Shown here piece by piece: positions 32,901-45,900 of a stretch of 64,000 bases of DNA. The DNA comes from Chamaelirium japonicum (taxonomy: Eukaryota; Streptophyta; Magnoliopsida; Liliales; Melanthiaceae), in NCBI GenBank assembly GCA_947650365.1, contig OX393550.1, positions 98,576,424-98,640,423 on the forward strand, given 5' to 3'. Positions within the stretch are counted from its first letter, which is position 1; each line of letters starts with the position of its first letter. A model generated the notes under the pieces. That model had not been told where the DNA came from. It did not search any database and saw only the letters and a list, made by a program, of their open reading frames with translations. The translations under genes and the position numbers were made by a program.

Positions 32901-35900
32901 GATTCATAAAGCCGACCCATGTACCTGGGACATGGCTTGACGGTTATGGTTATGGCTATGGTGACAATACTAATAAGGCTGGGGCAGTATCCCAAAGATG
33001 CTTACAAGAAACTACATGTAAGGAGTACGAGCCCTACAAAGTCCTCAAAAAGATTAGCAGCAAAGCCTACGTCCTTGACCTTCCGGAAGACATGGGTATT
33101 AACAAAGTCTTCAACATCGAAGACTTAGATACTCTACTCAAGGCATAGTGATATGACACCCAATGAGGATCGTCTTGCCCGGCTCCCAACGGTCCCACGC
33201 TTGATGGGGGAGATTGAATAAGTCATTGATCCTCAAATCACATCGACTTAATCGCAGAAAAAAATTCATATTGATTGGGGGTGGTGGGTACCAAAAATAC
33301 CACATCAAGTGGAAATGACATACTCTTCCAGATTGCTCATGGATCAATGGTGAAGAATTCCAACGCACAGATCATGGCTTTTATGGGTAGTTCCATGGCT
33401 TTAACTTGCCGGGGGAGTTCTTCCAAGCTGAAGTGAGAGTTGGTGAAGACCGATGGCAACACCCCTTGAAAGTGTATTCATGGAGAGGGAACTAAGGCTC
33501 CAAGGCCTTTGCTTTGGCTTGGCACGATTAACTCACTTGGGATCTCATCTAAGGGTTCATGTCCAGTGGGTTGTGTGGAGTTGTGTATGTGGGCGTTTCG
33601 TTTAACTCACCTATGTTTAAGTTTTTTTGGGCCAATGTTAGCTTGTCATCGTATCAGGGATGCCAATCCCTTTGAGTAGTGTTTGGGTTGCTGGTGCTTC
33701 AAGTGTCAGGAGATTATATAAGCCTTGTAAGTTTGCTATTTAGGGCAATGGTGAATGAGTGAAAGAAAAGAGTCTCCAACTGTAAAGGTACGAGGCTTTG
33801 GTGCTTGGAGTGAGTTCTTGCACTCAAAGTTTGAGGCTAGTGTTCTTCTCTCCATCTTCCTTGTCTCCGTGCGTGCTACACCGATGGCCAACATCACTAG
33901 TCAAACAAGTTGTTTTACACTTTTACTACCTCAATTCTAGGTGGACTTGTGGTAGTAAGTTAGCAGGCATATGAATATTTTTCCCCATCATGCTTGATGA
34001 ACCTGCAAATAGAAATATGAAGTTACACGGAGATAGGGTAGTGCACACACCTAATGTGTTCAGTACACGGTGAATGACCGAGTTTTTTGGTTCACTTATG
34101 GGTCTGTAAACATTTACGATTGTGTCTATTGTTTCTATTTTCTTTTTTTTTCCTGTCCCCTTTCAGTTGGTGGGCCAAGTTAGGTTAATTATATGAACTC
34201 AAGTTGTGAAAGTCATTGTCGAGTAATTGAGTTATGAACCCAAATCGAAGAAGTCGACTATGCACATGTTTCTCTACCTTACTATCCTTAGACTTCTGTA
34301 GCTTATGCCATAATCATATTGATGTATACAACTTGTGTTTCTTGCAGACGACTGCGTCAGAAAGTGGCCTTTTTGACCATCTGATTAACATTTGGGAATT
34401 TAATCCTGGACCCGTTCCTGGAACCTGTGACCTTTATTTCTTCGTGGATTTTAAGTTTCAGTCACCACTTTATCGGCAGGTATGGTTAACATGCAGCAAT
34501 TCTCTCTCTTTCTCTCTCTTGTTACTTTGGCAGCTAATTTAAATGCTGTTATTTTGTATTGTACATAATTTTGTATCAATGCTTACACACAAAATTAGAG
34601 TATTAACTTGAAGTAGTCATTGTGCAGAGTAAGCTTTTTTCCCCCATTGAACCTTAAGGAGTGTAGCTTGCTGCTAAAGTGCATGCTTTTTCTTACTTAT
34701 CTGTAATGCTAGTTGTCAATGCTTCCATAGAAAATATTAGGTTTCAGAGTTGTTTGAGCTCTTTTGTTCTGATGCAATTGTTTTGCTGGTAGCTTACTTT
34801 TTTGCTTGGTTGCATTTTTTTTTCTCCTAGTGGTGAAGAAAAAGGATTTGTTTTGACCATTTGGCATCCATTGGGTGAATATACTCAAGCCTGCCGTTGC
34901 CTGAATTAGGTCTTCAACCGGTTTGTATTGTGGTGAACTGGGTCTTGTAGATAGATTTAGCTGTTTAGGTACTTCGTTTCTGGGTCAGTTGTATTTAGAT
35001 TTTAGACACAGGACATGTTTAGATTTATGAAAGATTAAAACTCATTGACTTCCAAGGCTAAACCTAGAAATGGAGTAGGAAGTTTCTCTCTCATTATTCT
35101 GTTTTGTTTTTTGAAAATACGGTAACGAGAATGATGAGGCTTGACCTTTATGAAGTTAAAATGGTTTCATAGACTGGTCGAGTTGGGAGGTCTACCGAAA
35201 GAAAGATGAAGGGAGTCTAAGTGGGTCCTAGTTGCATAGTGGTTTCGAGGCACCTATCGTCATGGCCTATGGAGGGTGTTGTTTTTTTAACCATGATTGG
35301 AGGAATAAATCTCTTCTCTAAAGTTTCTGCATGATGATTAGGTTATCCATTTTTGGGAAGTTTACGAACTTTCACCATTTCCTTTAGATTGCATGCTTTG
35401 TAATATTTGCAATGGTGCCAATATGATATTTTGGGTGTTACCGTTTAGCTTCATATTTTGAGGATAAACTCCATTGCATGGGTCTGAACTCTGGAGGTGA
35501 TAGCTCATCAAGTTTGCATTTTTGAAAAGGTTTGAATTGTTTGATCTTAAAGGAATAGGAGAGATCAGATCGAGGAGTTTATATTATTGATGAAGCTTTT
35601 TAATCATGTTCTAGTTAATAAAAAAATTATAAAGCGACATTGAGCTGAAGGCTTTCGTTGTCTTGGCCTATTTAATGTTGAGAGGGGGAAGAGAGGACGG
35701 GGTGGGTTGGGGAGTGGAGGGTGCATAGCATACTATGGCTAAATTTTGGAATGCACTGAGCTTAACATGGATATGGCTTTATTATGGTTTTCTGAGACTG
35801 ATTATTTTAGACATACAAGATACAACCTTTGTAAGTGATGCTTGCCGAGCACATATAGTTGCACCTTCTGCACGTTGTCTTAAGACAACATATCATCTTT

Positions 35901-38900
35901 TCATTTCGTGTGTGTTAGAGTGTACATACATAGCCTTACTATATAGGTTAGGTAGTCCTTTACTTGGGGTACATTCACCTTGGGTGACCCCATCTTATGT
36001 ACGCTTATATAGGGCCATTATCCCGCATTGAGTGATAATCCTATAATTCCTATTCACTCGCAATCTCTCTCTCTCTCTAGGGTTATCATGGTGTCAGAGC
36101 GTCGGCTCCTCTTCGACAAGTTCTACATCGTGAGTAAGATTAGGGCTTCGCTTCACCTCGTCAACGATTCTCTCTGTGACACCGTCTTCCTCTTCGTGAG
36201 TGTTTTTGCTGCCGAATCTATCATGGGCGCCTTGCTCTTCGCACGTGTTGCTCCACCGATCCTAGTGCTCTGATCCTTGATCTTGCCGCGATTCAGATGC
36301 AAATCCCATGGAGATACATACAACTCTCAAGCATTCCATGAGATGTGATCCTAGTACTATGACGCGACGAGCAGTGATTCACAGCCTAGCCAACCTTGAG
36401 GCCTCCGAGCATTGCAACTTCATATCGTCATCTTCGCGACGTCAGACCAGAGCTTCAAAACCACCGTTGATCCATAGCTTTGTGATTGTCCCTCTTCTTC
36501 CATCTGCAGAGGCAGTTGTTCTATTTTTAGGGGAAGGAAGCCCTATAAGACGAAGTTAAATGAGATTTCGATCAACATCGTTGAACATATCGAACATCTC
36601 ACAATCTGCAGTGACTTAAGTTAGGTCAAATCTGACCCGTTTATAAATCGGTGCTCTCACTTTTTAGTTGATACCACGTCACTCCTCTTTTACCCCAGTT
36701 CACTTAAACCATATGGTCTACCGTCTGCTCTTCACAATAGTAAATTGGTTTAGTGACTGTTTTATTTTCTTTCAATCGATTATGATGGGGAGAGGGCCCT
36801 ACCTGCAGGCCTTGCACGATTTCCACAGCTCGACACGCTCTCGAGGCTTAATTAAAATAAAATTTAGATTTAATAATTCCAAAATAATATATTTTTCAAA
36901 TAAATTATTAAGTTCGGAATAAAATAATTATTTTATTCCGAAATTATTATTCTAATCCGATAATACATGATTTTCGGAATTATTAAATATGGTAAATTTT
37001 AGTGATATCATTTAGTTAAGATTTAGGATAGATTTAGATCTTTTTATTTTGAAAAGCATTATTTTTTTATTTTTGGTAGTTATTTTATGGTTTCTTGGAG
37101 ACCAAGTAATGTAAGCCTACTTATAGGCCCCCATTTGATGAATGAAGAATGCTTATGAATTATGAAAAAAATATGACAGCTTGTGGGCATCGTTAGGGTT
37201 TCTTGGATTGGATGCCATTAGGGGAGGATTTTTCGAATCCGGTGGACTCTGGATCTTCCCCCATCTGCCCCCTCCTCTCTTCTTCCCCTTCACCATCTCT
37301 CTAGAAAACCCTAATTTGGAGATCGCGAACCATCGACGACGGCTTCCCCTTCTGTCCCGCATCAGATTAATTTCTATTTCCCTTTGTTTAGTAATAGTGA
37401 AACAATAGGACTGCATCAATTGGTTTAGTGAATAATAGTCATTTTGGGGGAGAGCAATTGATTTAATGACAATTGGTTTAGAGTGCAAATTGACAGTGTA
37501 CACTGCAACTCACTCCCTACTTTCTGCATATAGCAGTATGGGATTGGTATTTTGGGCGTCCTCAACCCAATCCTTAGTCAGTGCTTGGGCTTGTGTGGCT
37601 CCAAACTTAATAGTTGTTCAAGCAATTCCTAGTGGGACTAACTTTGAGATGGTAAATTCATCTGTGGGAAGAGTAAACTAACGGCACTCCTTTGAGGGTC
37701 TTTTCTTCTCCTCCTTGGATTCAATTCTCTTCACTTCACTAGTTGACTCACCTACGGAATACCGCAAGCCAAACAGTGCACACAAGTCTTAGAAATATGG
37801 CTATCGCATCTTATCTACCTCCACAGTGGGGCCCGGTTCATCTAGTGCTACTCTGCAACTTAGTGTCTTCAAAGCTCCTCCAGCACCAACACTACTTGGA
37901 TACTTGACTTTGAAGCGACTCATTACCTGAATTCTCATTGCGCTCTCACTCACTGTACCATTATGGTTCCTCAGTTTTAGCTTCGCACTGCCTAAATAAA
38001 GAAATACTTTTCCGATTTTCCTAATAACAGGAGTAAGTAACATCATCGTCATCACCAACATCATCAAAATCTTACCCCATCAATATGGGTCGACTATGGG
38101 GAACAACTCTAGTTAAGGAGCTCACAAAAGATTGACAAAATTTTTCCAATCGACTATGAACCTGACGTCAACGCTGTAAGATTGTTGACAAAAATCTGAC
38201 AAAGGCAATTTGGCAAGCGAGGGTCCTGCCCTAAAACTTAAAAGACCATTTGGCGAGTACATAGACCTACTTTATTGGTTATGCAGTTTAACCACATGAA
38301 ACTAGGGAGTAAAACAAGTAATGTAAAGCTAATTTTAAAGATGGTCAGGGCACCAAATACACCAATCTATTGTCCCCCTCGTATATATAAACTTCATATT
38401 ATTTTAGGTGCAATAATGCGAATTCTAGACTTGTATTTTACGTTATTTTATTGCTATTCAGATTTTTAATTAATTTGGCATAAATACCATCATTTATAAT
38501 TCCATGAATGGAAAAGAAATAAGGGAACTAATTACGTGGATGAACTTTGAGATCGAAGAAACTTCATGCGAAGAGGCTCCCATGAGTCTCAGTTTCAGTG
38601 TTGTATGGGTTCTTGTATTATTGTTTGGATGATTGTGCGCATTTCCATATAAAAACTCCTTTACAACCCCGAAAAATAGGGATTAATAATCACATTGCCG
38701 CCAAAAATTGCTGCAGACTTCTGTAATTGAGGTATTATGAATCTACCCATTGTTTTCTTTTTATTCTACACGATTTATTATGCTTTCTAAGTCTTAAGAA
38801 TAAATGAGCATCCATAACCATCGCCTGTTGGTCCTTAAAATAGGATCAAAGAACCTCTGAACCTCATTAACTTTTCTTCTAAGGTACAAATCTGATGGAG

Positions 38901-40098
38901 TCTCCTATTCTTTTTTCACATGATGTTCCCATACTTCCTTCTGCAACGAAGTCCTTCAGGGCTCATAATTAAAAGATTAGGAGCTAAAACTAAAGAACAG
39001 TCATCAAAATAAATAAAAATGAAAAATTCGGAATCTATCTAAACCGACAACTCAACACACTAGGACTTAAACCTGGACTATGATTTTACTCACTTCGATA
39101 ACTGGGACTATCTTTGTTATGTCCATGGGAGATTGTCGATGTTATGTTAGATTTTTTTTTTGGCTCTTCTTGATGTGCTTGGGTATACTTTTTTTTATAA
39201 CTGTGTTGATTTTCATTAGGTCCATTAACACTTTTTTACTGTGTTGCACCTAGATTTTGAGAACCATTATGAGTTTTCATCCTAGCTCTGGATTTGAATA
39301 TTTGTCTCGTATGTTCTGTGACTATCTTGCTGCATGGCACATTCATTGGCTCTCTTGTCTTGGATTGCAAATACAAAATGGCACATTCATTGAATTTATA
39401 TTTTATTGATTTACTTTCGGGCCAAATTCATATAAAATATAAATTTCTAATTGATAGAAAAGGGAGAGGGAAGAGAGGCAATGGTTATGTTGGGGTTAGA
39501 GTCTCTTTATATAACCCCTTGCTGTCTTTTCATACTCCTCCAAGAGGGTCTCTGCCTCTTTTTTCCCTTTTTGTTCCTTCAATCCCCACTGACCGGGCTA
39601 GTCGGTCGTCAGTTTCTGAGGCTGTGATACTCATCTGGGTCGGAGTTGAGACATATAGCTACTGATGCCATATGCTGGAGATCATCAATCACAGCCTTCA
39701 AATCTTTGGTTCATTTCGATATTATTACCAAGATATTTAATGATAATCTTTTTATGATTCCGACTGTTTTCAAGAACTTAAGGGCCACCCTTTCTTTGGA
39801 TGGGATTCCCTAAAAGGACTTCACTTTCAATTTAAGGAGCTTTTAAGGGTTTAGTATCTCGAATGACTTTAGTACATCATTCTCTCAGCTGCCATAACTT
39901 GTTGAACTGAATGGTCATAAACATTCATCTTCCCATACCGTAGATAAAGCATATATTGTTCTTACTAGACATGTTAAAAAGTCTGGTATAGGTAGAAACT
40001 CTGTATAAATATCTCCAAACAAAATTTTCTGGGAAAAATGTTAGCTTGTTCCAATTCTAATGTTTACAAAATCTGTCGCGGAATCACTAGCTGCGCAT

Positions 40099-40182
<84 letters not shown>

Positions 40183-40376
40183 CAACTTGTAATTGCCATT
40201 GCTTAGGTAAGATATTTGGCTGTGGTTGACTTGACAATGGCTTATTGTGGCAGGTGGCCTCCATGTTTTTCAAGGAGGTGGTTTCCCGACTCGTTGGATC
40301 ATTCAGCGATCGCTGTCGTAAAATCTACGGGCCCACCGCCCGGGTTCTTGAGAATTCTTACGGGCAGGCGAGATAG
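29975..40376 (+). CDS. COQ10: Coenzyme Q-binding protein COQ10 homologue, START-like, mitochondrial (4 exons)
   Basis: Exons: 29975-30297, 31042-31237, 34348-34479, 40254-40376; all introns are GT...AG and the phases join without a break, giving 257 residues. Residues 1 to about 100 are rich in Arg, Ser and Leu with few acids, a likely mitochondrial presequence. From about residue 102 the COQ10/polyketide-cyclase START-like fold begins: [76 protein letters not shown], then RCRKIYG near the end. COQ10 proteins bind coenzyme Q in the inner membrane and are needed for efficient quinone function in respiration. The length is near the plant family norm. The start was chosen because it gives the basic N-terminus and an uninterrupted frame; an upstream in-frame ATG at 29939 would add 12 residues. 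Introns 2 (3.1 kb) and 3 (5.8 kb) hold transposon remnants and a GA tract. I see no broken residue, so it is probably functional. Confidence 0.93.
31238..32190. other. COQ10 intron 2, left part
   Basis: AT-rich intronic sequence with no recognised element. Confidence 0.5.
32192..32760 (-). pseudogene. RTE-type LINE, 3' end of reverse transcriptase (decayed)
   Basis: Read on the minus strand with several stops: QYLGPII followed by the NNGDMDENI block, then '[18 protein letters not shown]' wording (near 32470-32560), then a frame with [29 protein letters not shown] and a final VMVMAYG. This matches the C-terminal end of RTE-clade LINE ORFs (YLGSIIQ...MRMLRWMCGHTRKD...WRRKIHVADP...GYGYG). It lies inside COQ10 intron 2 in antisense. 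Confidence 0.8.
32780..32965 (+). pseudogene. RTE-type LINE, extreme 3' fragment
   Basis: The plus strand reads [20 protein letters not shown], then [15 protein letters not shown], ending in GYGYGYGDN. It is the same LINE end as the neighbour at 32192-32760 but in opposite orientation, so the two 3' ends lie head to head within COQ10 intron 2. Confidence 0.75.
32980..33960 (+). pseudogene. Ty3/gypsy-like element remnant (end of pol and LTR-like part)
   Basis: 32985-33148 reads [36 protein letters not shown], the integrase C-terminal/linker sentence of Ty3/gypsy pol. After stops, '[15 protein letters not shown]'-like text near 33310-33370 resembles the chromodomain region (frame shifts prevent a clean read). 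33710-33960, with TATA-like 'gattatataagcc', looks like LTR sequence. No second LTR is seen. Intronic in COQ10. Confidence 0.65.
35913..36088 (+). repeat. Short copia-type LTR (176 bp) in COQ10 intron 3
   Basis: It begins TGTTAGAGTGTACATAC, holds TATA-like 'gcttatataggg' and ends ...CTCTAGGGTTATCA. It is followed directly by TGGTGTCAGAGC (36089-36100), one mismatch from the initiator Met tRNA primer site. Only the 5' end of the element is visible; about 450 bp downstream has no recognisable gag and no second LTR. Confidence 0.7.
36560..37510. other. AT-rich intronic stretch with palindrome and possible LTR wording
   Basis: 'taagcctacttataggcccccatttgatgaatgaagaatgc' near 37110-37150 resembles the transcribed part of plant LTRs, but no boundaries or primer site can be set. 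A perfect palindrome is annotated separately. Confidence 0.35.
36913..36942. repeat. Perfect 30-bp palindrome
   Basis: The arm ttcggaataaaataa is followed without spacer by its exact reverse complement. It is AT-rich and sits in COQ10 intron 3. Confidence 0.95.
37511..40095. other. COQ10 intron 3, right part
   Basis: No convincing coding or repeat structure. The open frames are short and isolated. Confidence 0.5.
40100..40178. repeat. (GA)n microsatellite at the end of COQ10 intron 3
   Basis: About 39 GA units, ending about 75 bp before the acceptor of exon 4. A long purine tract there replaces the usual pyrimidine-rich approach at some distance, but the sequence next to the acceptor ('cttattgtggcag') is normal. 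Confidence 0.95.
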
Positions 40377-41305
40377 CTCTGGTGACTCCTATGCGAAGTC
40401 GAGAAATAGCTGCCAAATGCTCCTAAATGTCTTTTTTGCTGCAGAAAATTTTGTGAAATGTGGAGCTCAAGGGCTTTGCGAATCATAGGCAACTGGCATT
40501 TGCGTTCAGTCAGTCAGTCTGATAAAAGCTTCATTAGTCCCGACACATCCAGGATTTCAAAATGCCGAGATTTGTTCGGCACCCGTGAAGATTTCATGTG
40601 AGCCCATTGTATGTCTGACTCAACTAGTTAAAAGAGATTACATCTTGATTGAAAATGATAAGCTTCATTAACATTATTGATACTTATCATATGTGAAAGG
40701 GCTTTTCTCAACAAATATCGCGTGCTGAGTTATTGTATTCTTTCGGTATGTTCATTATTTATCTCACAGATTGCATGAGCTTAGTTTATGTAGCTAAGCC
40801 GACTTTTATGCGAATCGGCCTTCTAGGTTTCTTGGCATGTCCCTGTTTTGTTGAATTGATTCTTCTTAGGAGATGGTTTTGCACTTCAGTCCGGACAACA
40901 TGTCTGTTTGAGCTCTAGCCCCTCTCGAAAAAACACGTTTTATAGCAAGTCCTTGTTGACTTTTTCAACCCATTCAAATGATAAACATATCCTTCCAGTA
41001 CCAATTGAGTATCAATTCGGGTAGCGGAGTATCAATTTGGTTGCTGCATGCAGTTACAGTGAACTTATAGTAGTAGATTAACAATTTGGTTGGAAGTATC
41101 AATTCGGTCGCTATAGTTCCAACTGAATTTTTATTATGCTATATTGAAATCACTGTAGCAACTACTGTACATGCACTATTATCGAATTGTTATTTTAACC
41201 AGTCGAATTGATACTTGAGAAAAAAAAAAGTAGTTATGGAGAGACTTAAGGCTAAACACAACTTAAGCAAGGGTTAAAATTAAAAGGGTGTTAGATTAAA
41301 AATCC
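40377..41305. other. COQ10 3' UTR and intergenic
   Basis: The 3' UTR presumably occupies the first few hundred bases; I cannot place the poly(A) site. A half-palindrome 'gaaatcactgtagcaac' (about 41146) repeats the motif of the 6929-7144 cluster. Confidence 0.5.
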
Positions 41306-41935
41306 TAAGGCTGCAACTTGGGTGGGTTGGGTCGGGTTGGGGTCAACCCAAGTGCAAAAATCCTCAACCCCACAACCTCCAACCCAAGATTTTCAGCCCA
41401 AGTCCAACCCGAGCAAAAATTTTCATCTTCAGGTTGGGCTCGGGTTAGCCCAAGTTGGTCGGATGGGTCGGGTTATGCGGGTTCTACTACTTATTTCCAA
41501 TCATTGTTTAAAATTTTGATCTTTGAAGATCAAAAAATGTAAAGAACATATACTTGCTAACACTACCATATAATTTTTGTTGTATTTCTATCTATATAAT
41601 TTACTAGATCATCACATAATATCTTTATTTGATAAACAATAAGTAGATAATTAATATGGGACATGGTAAAATGAATGGTTGTGATTGCGCATCTTGACAT
41701 ATGAGCACTCGGGATGGTTGTGATTGTTAACTATATATCACAGACTCACAGATATACATGAGTACTCATGTTCGGGTTGCCCGACCCCTCAACCTGAGCC
41801 CGACCCAAATTTAACCCGGGTTGGCTTTTTTCAACCTTAACACAACCCAATTTTTAAATACATTAACCCAAACCCACCCAAAACTCAGGTTGGGCTTGCG
41901 TTGGGTCGGGTCCAACCCGCCCAAGTTGAAGAAAT
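41306..41935. mobile_element. hAT-like MITE, family G, copy 2
   Basis: The left end is TAAGGCTGCAACTTGGGTGGG. The right end is eroded (GGTCCAACCCGCCCAAGTTG then 'aagaaatgatcc'). It shares with the copy at 61723-62298 the 'gggttagcccaagttgg', 'attgtttaaaatttt', 'ttgataa.c.a.aagta.ataa' and 'atatacatgagta' blocks. Non-coding. Confidence 0.75.
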
Positions 41936-42130
41936 GATCCAATACGATTCACCATATTGGTTGGAAAGTTTATGTCAATCTTTTCAATAGTAGACTCCCA
42001 TATTGATGGATAATACTTTGCTTTGGATGATGATGAAATGAAAAATTTCTCCCCTACCCATGTAGGCATCCTTCGGCTCTGGCATGCATCCTGCAAATCT
42101 CTTAACCATGTTTATGTCTACAGTTAATTC

Positions 42131-42264
<134 letters not shown>

Positions 42265-42469
42265 GCAAATTCTATTATGTGCATTGTTCATTAATAATCA
42301 TAGTTTCTCATCCTCCAAATCAGTTTGCAGTTGATCGTTCCGATTTGTAAGATGGACACAAACTCAACCTGTTTAGTCAGAGATGAGAAGGTGGGAGAGC
42401 AGGGTATGAGTATGGATGCCTCGATACACGAAACCCGATTGCCCCTCTAATTTGTGTATATTTGATAAT

Positions 42470-42622
42470 TGTTGGGAAAAACATATAGTATTATTCATTT
42501 ACCCCCCTATATATAGGCATAATTGGAGGTTGGGATAGAGACGGGGAAATCTCCTATCCCATGAATCTAGGGATATTTATCCGGTGGGCATCCATATCCG
42601 ATGCAACCACCGTTTCATAACA
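42470..42622 (-). repeat. 3' LTR of the young copia element
   Basis: 153 bp, TGTTGGGAAAAAC ... TTTCATAACA on the plus strand. Confidence 0.97.
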
Positions 42623-42660
42623 CTCCCCCTTGGATGACCACCATTTTATCAATGATTGCC

Positions 42661-42870
42661 TCATTAAAACCTTTGATGGAAAAACCCAGTGGGAAAAATC
42701 CTATCAAAGGAAAAAGAGTACAATCTTAGTTCTTCAGGAACAAGTTCTTCAGGAACTATGGTGGGTGCGCATAATGCTGCCTCGTTAAAACCTTTGATGG
42801 GAAAACCCTGTGGGAAAAACCCTACCAAAGGAAAAAGAGTACAGCGCGCATAAATTTGCATCTTCAGGAT
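42661..42870. repeat. Two-copy direct repeat downstream of pol
   Basis: 'aaaacctttgatgg.aaaaccc' through 'aaaggaaaaagagtac' occurs twice, about 120 bp apart (42666 and 42787), between the RNase H stop and the 3' LTR. It is part of the element's 3' non-coding region. Confidence 0.8.
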
Positions 42871-42981
42871 GCCCTCCGCCTAACAATTACATTACCATTA
42901 TTACATCTCTCCCCCTGATTACATCTCCTCCTGATTACATTATTACATCTCTCCCCCTGATTATATCTCTTCCTTATTACA

Positions 42982-45900
42982 TCAATTTGTTTGGTGATTG
43001 AGCCGTCGCAGTCCGATGCTGTACACCATCTTATGGAAAGTAGACTTGGGCAAAGCTTTGGTGAAGAGATCCTCAAGATTGTTGCTTGACCGTACTTGCT
43101 TGACTTCAATCTCCATTTTCTTCTGAAGTTCGTGGGTGTAGAAAAACTTTGGTGAGATGTGCTTTGTTCGATCTCCCTTGATGAAGCCAGCTTGAATTTG
43201 AGCAATACATGCGGCATTATCTTCGTGGATAACTGTCGGCTCTTTGGTAACTGATGCCAACTGGCAACTGCTTCTGATGTGCTGCACAAGTGACCTCAAC
43301 CATACGCATTCTCTACTTGCTTCATGCAGGGCTAATATTTCAGCATGGTTCGATGATGTGGCCACAAGTGTTTGTTTGGTCGATCTCCAAGAAATAGCTG
43401 CATTGTTATTCAAAAATACATACCCTGTTTGGGATCGACCCTTATGGGGGTCAGAGAGAAAACCTGAATCTGCATAACCAATCAAGTGAGGAGTACCACA
43501 AGAATAAAACAATCCCATATCAGTGGTTCCTCGCAAATATCTAAATATTTGCTTTATTCCATTCCAATGCCTAAGAGTTGGTTCTGAACTGTATCTAGCC
43601 AATAGATTAACAGAAAAACATATATCTGGTCTAGTACATTGAACTAAATACAATAAAGCACCAATAACACTTAAATACGGTTTTTCAGAACCAAGAATAG
43701 TTTCATGTTCCTCTTTAGGTTTAAATGGATCTTTATGAATATCAAGAGGTCTAACTACCATGGGAGTGCTTAGTGGGTGACATTTATCCATATTAAATTT
43801 CTTTAATAAATTTTCAGTATATAAGGATTGATGTACTAAAATCCCACTAGAGCTACGCTCGATCTGCAGGCCGAGACAAAACTTAGTATCACCAAGTTCT
43901 TTCATTTCAAACTCCCTTTTTAGATAATCAGAAGTTTTCTTGAGCTCTTCAGGAGTCCCAATCAAGTTTATGTCATCCACATAAACTGCAATTATTGTAA
44001 ATCCATTTTCTGATTTCTTTATGAAAACGCATGGGCATATGGGATCATTCTTATAACCTTCCCTAGACAAATATTCACTAAGGCGATTGTACCACATCCT
44101 TCCGGATTGCTTCAGGCCGTACAATGCTCGTCTTAGTTTTATCGAGTGCGCACTCTTTGATGTTGCTTCAGGCAACTTGAATCCTTCTGGGACTTTTGAT
44201 GTTGCTTCGGGCAACTTGAATCCTTCTGGGATTTTCATATAAATATCTGTGTCTAGGTTCCCGTATAGGTATGCCGTTACGACATCCATTAGTCTCATCT
44301 CTAGTTTTTCAGAAACTGTGAGACTAATGAGATATCTAAATGTAACTATATCCATAACAGGGGAATATGTCTCTTCATAATCAATCCCGGGTTTCTGCAG
44401 GAATCCCTGGGCTACAAGCCTTGCCTTATATCTAGCGATTTTATTATTTTTATTTCTTTTTCTTACAAACACCCATTTGAAACCTACAGGGTTTACGTTA
44501 TTTGGTGTTTGTACTATAGGTCCAAATACTCCACGTTTTTTGAGAGATTCAAGTTCAGCTTGAATAGCTTCTCTCCATTTTGGCCAATCAGTTCTATGTC
44601 GACATTCATAGATACTACGTGGTTCATTATCTTCATCATCGCCCTTTGTTATTTCAGTAGCTACTTTGTATGCAAATATGTCATCGATGACTATTTCCTT
44701 TCGGTCCCAAATTTCACCCCTCATATGGAATATTGAGATCTCATTATTCGGTACCGGTACCTTATCCATAATCACTGCAGGGATCTCTTCAGGAGTTTGA
44801 GGGAAATTTAGCCGTTGGGAAATATTTTCTTCTGGAAAAATATGGTCCATAATCTCTTCTGGAGCATTATGACCAGGTTCTTCTGGAACCTTAACTTCTT
44901 CTGGAGTTTTAGGGCATGATTTCTCATTCAACTTCCTCTTCCGGGGAACTGAATCTTTGGAACCTATAGGTCTGCCACGTTTCTGACGTGCAGCAGTTTC
45001 ATTAGTGGGAGTTGGAATATTAATTCTTGCAGGTACATTCTTGGCTGGAACAAACGACTTAGTTACATTAGTTGCATCATTGAAGGCATCAGGTAATTGA
45101 TTTGCAATATCTTGCAAATGCAAAATCCTTTTTACTTCTACCTCACATTGGGGAGATCTAGGATCTAGATGAGACATAGTGGAAGTATTCCACGATAATT
45201 CACGCCGTTCTTCGGGAATAGGTCGTTGCCTAGAAACTTCTTTATCTCCCCCTAACGGCGGGAAGACTGTCTCATCGAAATGACAATCTGCAAATCTAGC
45301 AGTAAATAGATCACCTGTTAAGGGTTCTAAGAATCTTATGATTGAAGGTGAGTCAAAACCGATATAAATCCCCAATCTATATTGGGGACCCATCTTAGTT
45401 CTATTTGGAGGGGGAATAGGGACATGTACAGCACATCCAAACTTTCTAAGATGAGAAATATTAGGCTGAATACCTGACACAAGTTGTGCAGGAGAAAAAA
45501 TATGGTATGAAGTAGGTCTGAGTCTAACAAGATTAGCAACATGCAAGATAGCATGCCCCCATGCAGAAATTGGAAGTCTGGATTATAAGAGTAATGATCT
45601 AGCTATTAATTGCAAGCGCTTGATAAAAGCTTCAGCAAAGCCATTCTGGGTGTAGACATGGGGTACAGAATGTTCGACTTCTATTCCGATGGATGTGCAG
45701 AAGTCATTGAAGATTTTAGAAGAGAATTCAGCTGCATTATCCAATCGGATAGATTTGATAGGGTTATCAGGAAAACTAGCTCTAAGTTTGATAATCTGGG
45801 ATAATAATCTAGTAAATGCTAAATTTCTAGTGGAGAGTAGGCTCACGTATGACCATCTAGTAGATGCATTTATTAAGACCATAAAATATCTAAATGGACC

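Noticed and set aside
43244..43477. Plus-strand frames across the young copia pol (also 44509-44736)
   Set aside because: Antisense to the 854-codon pol frame.
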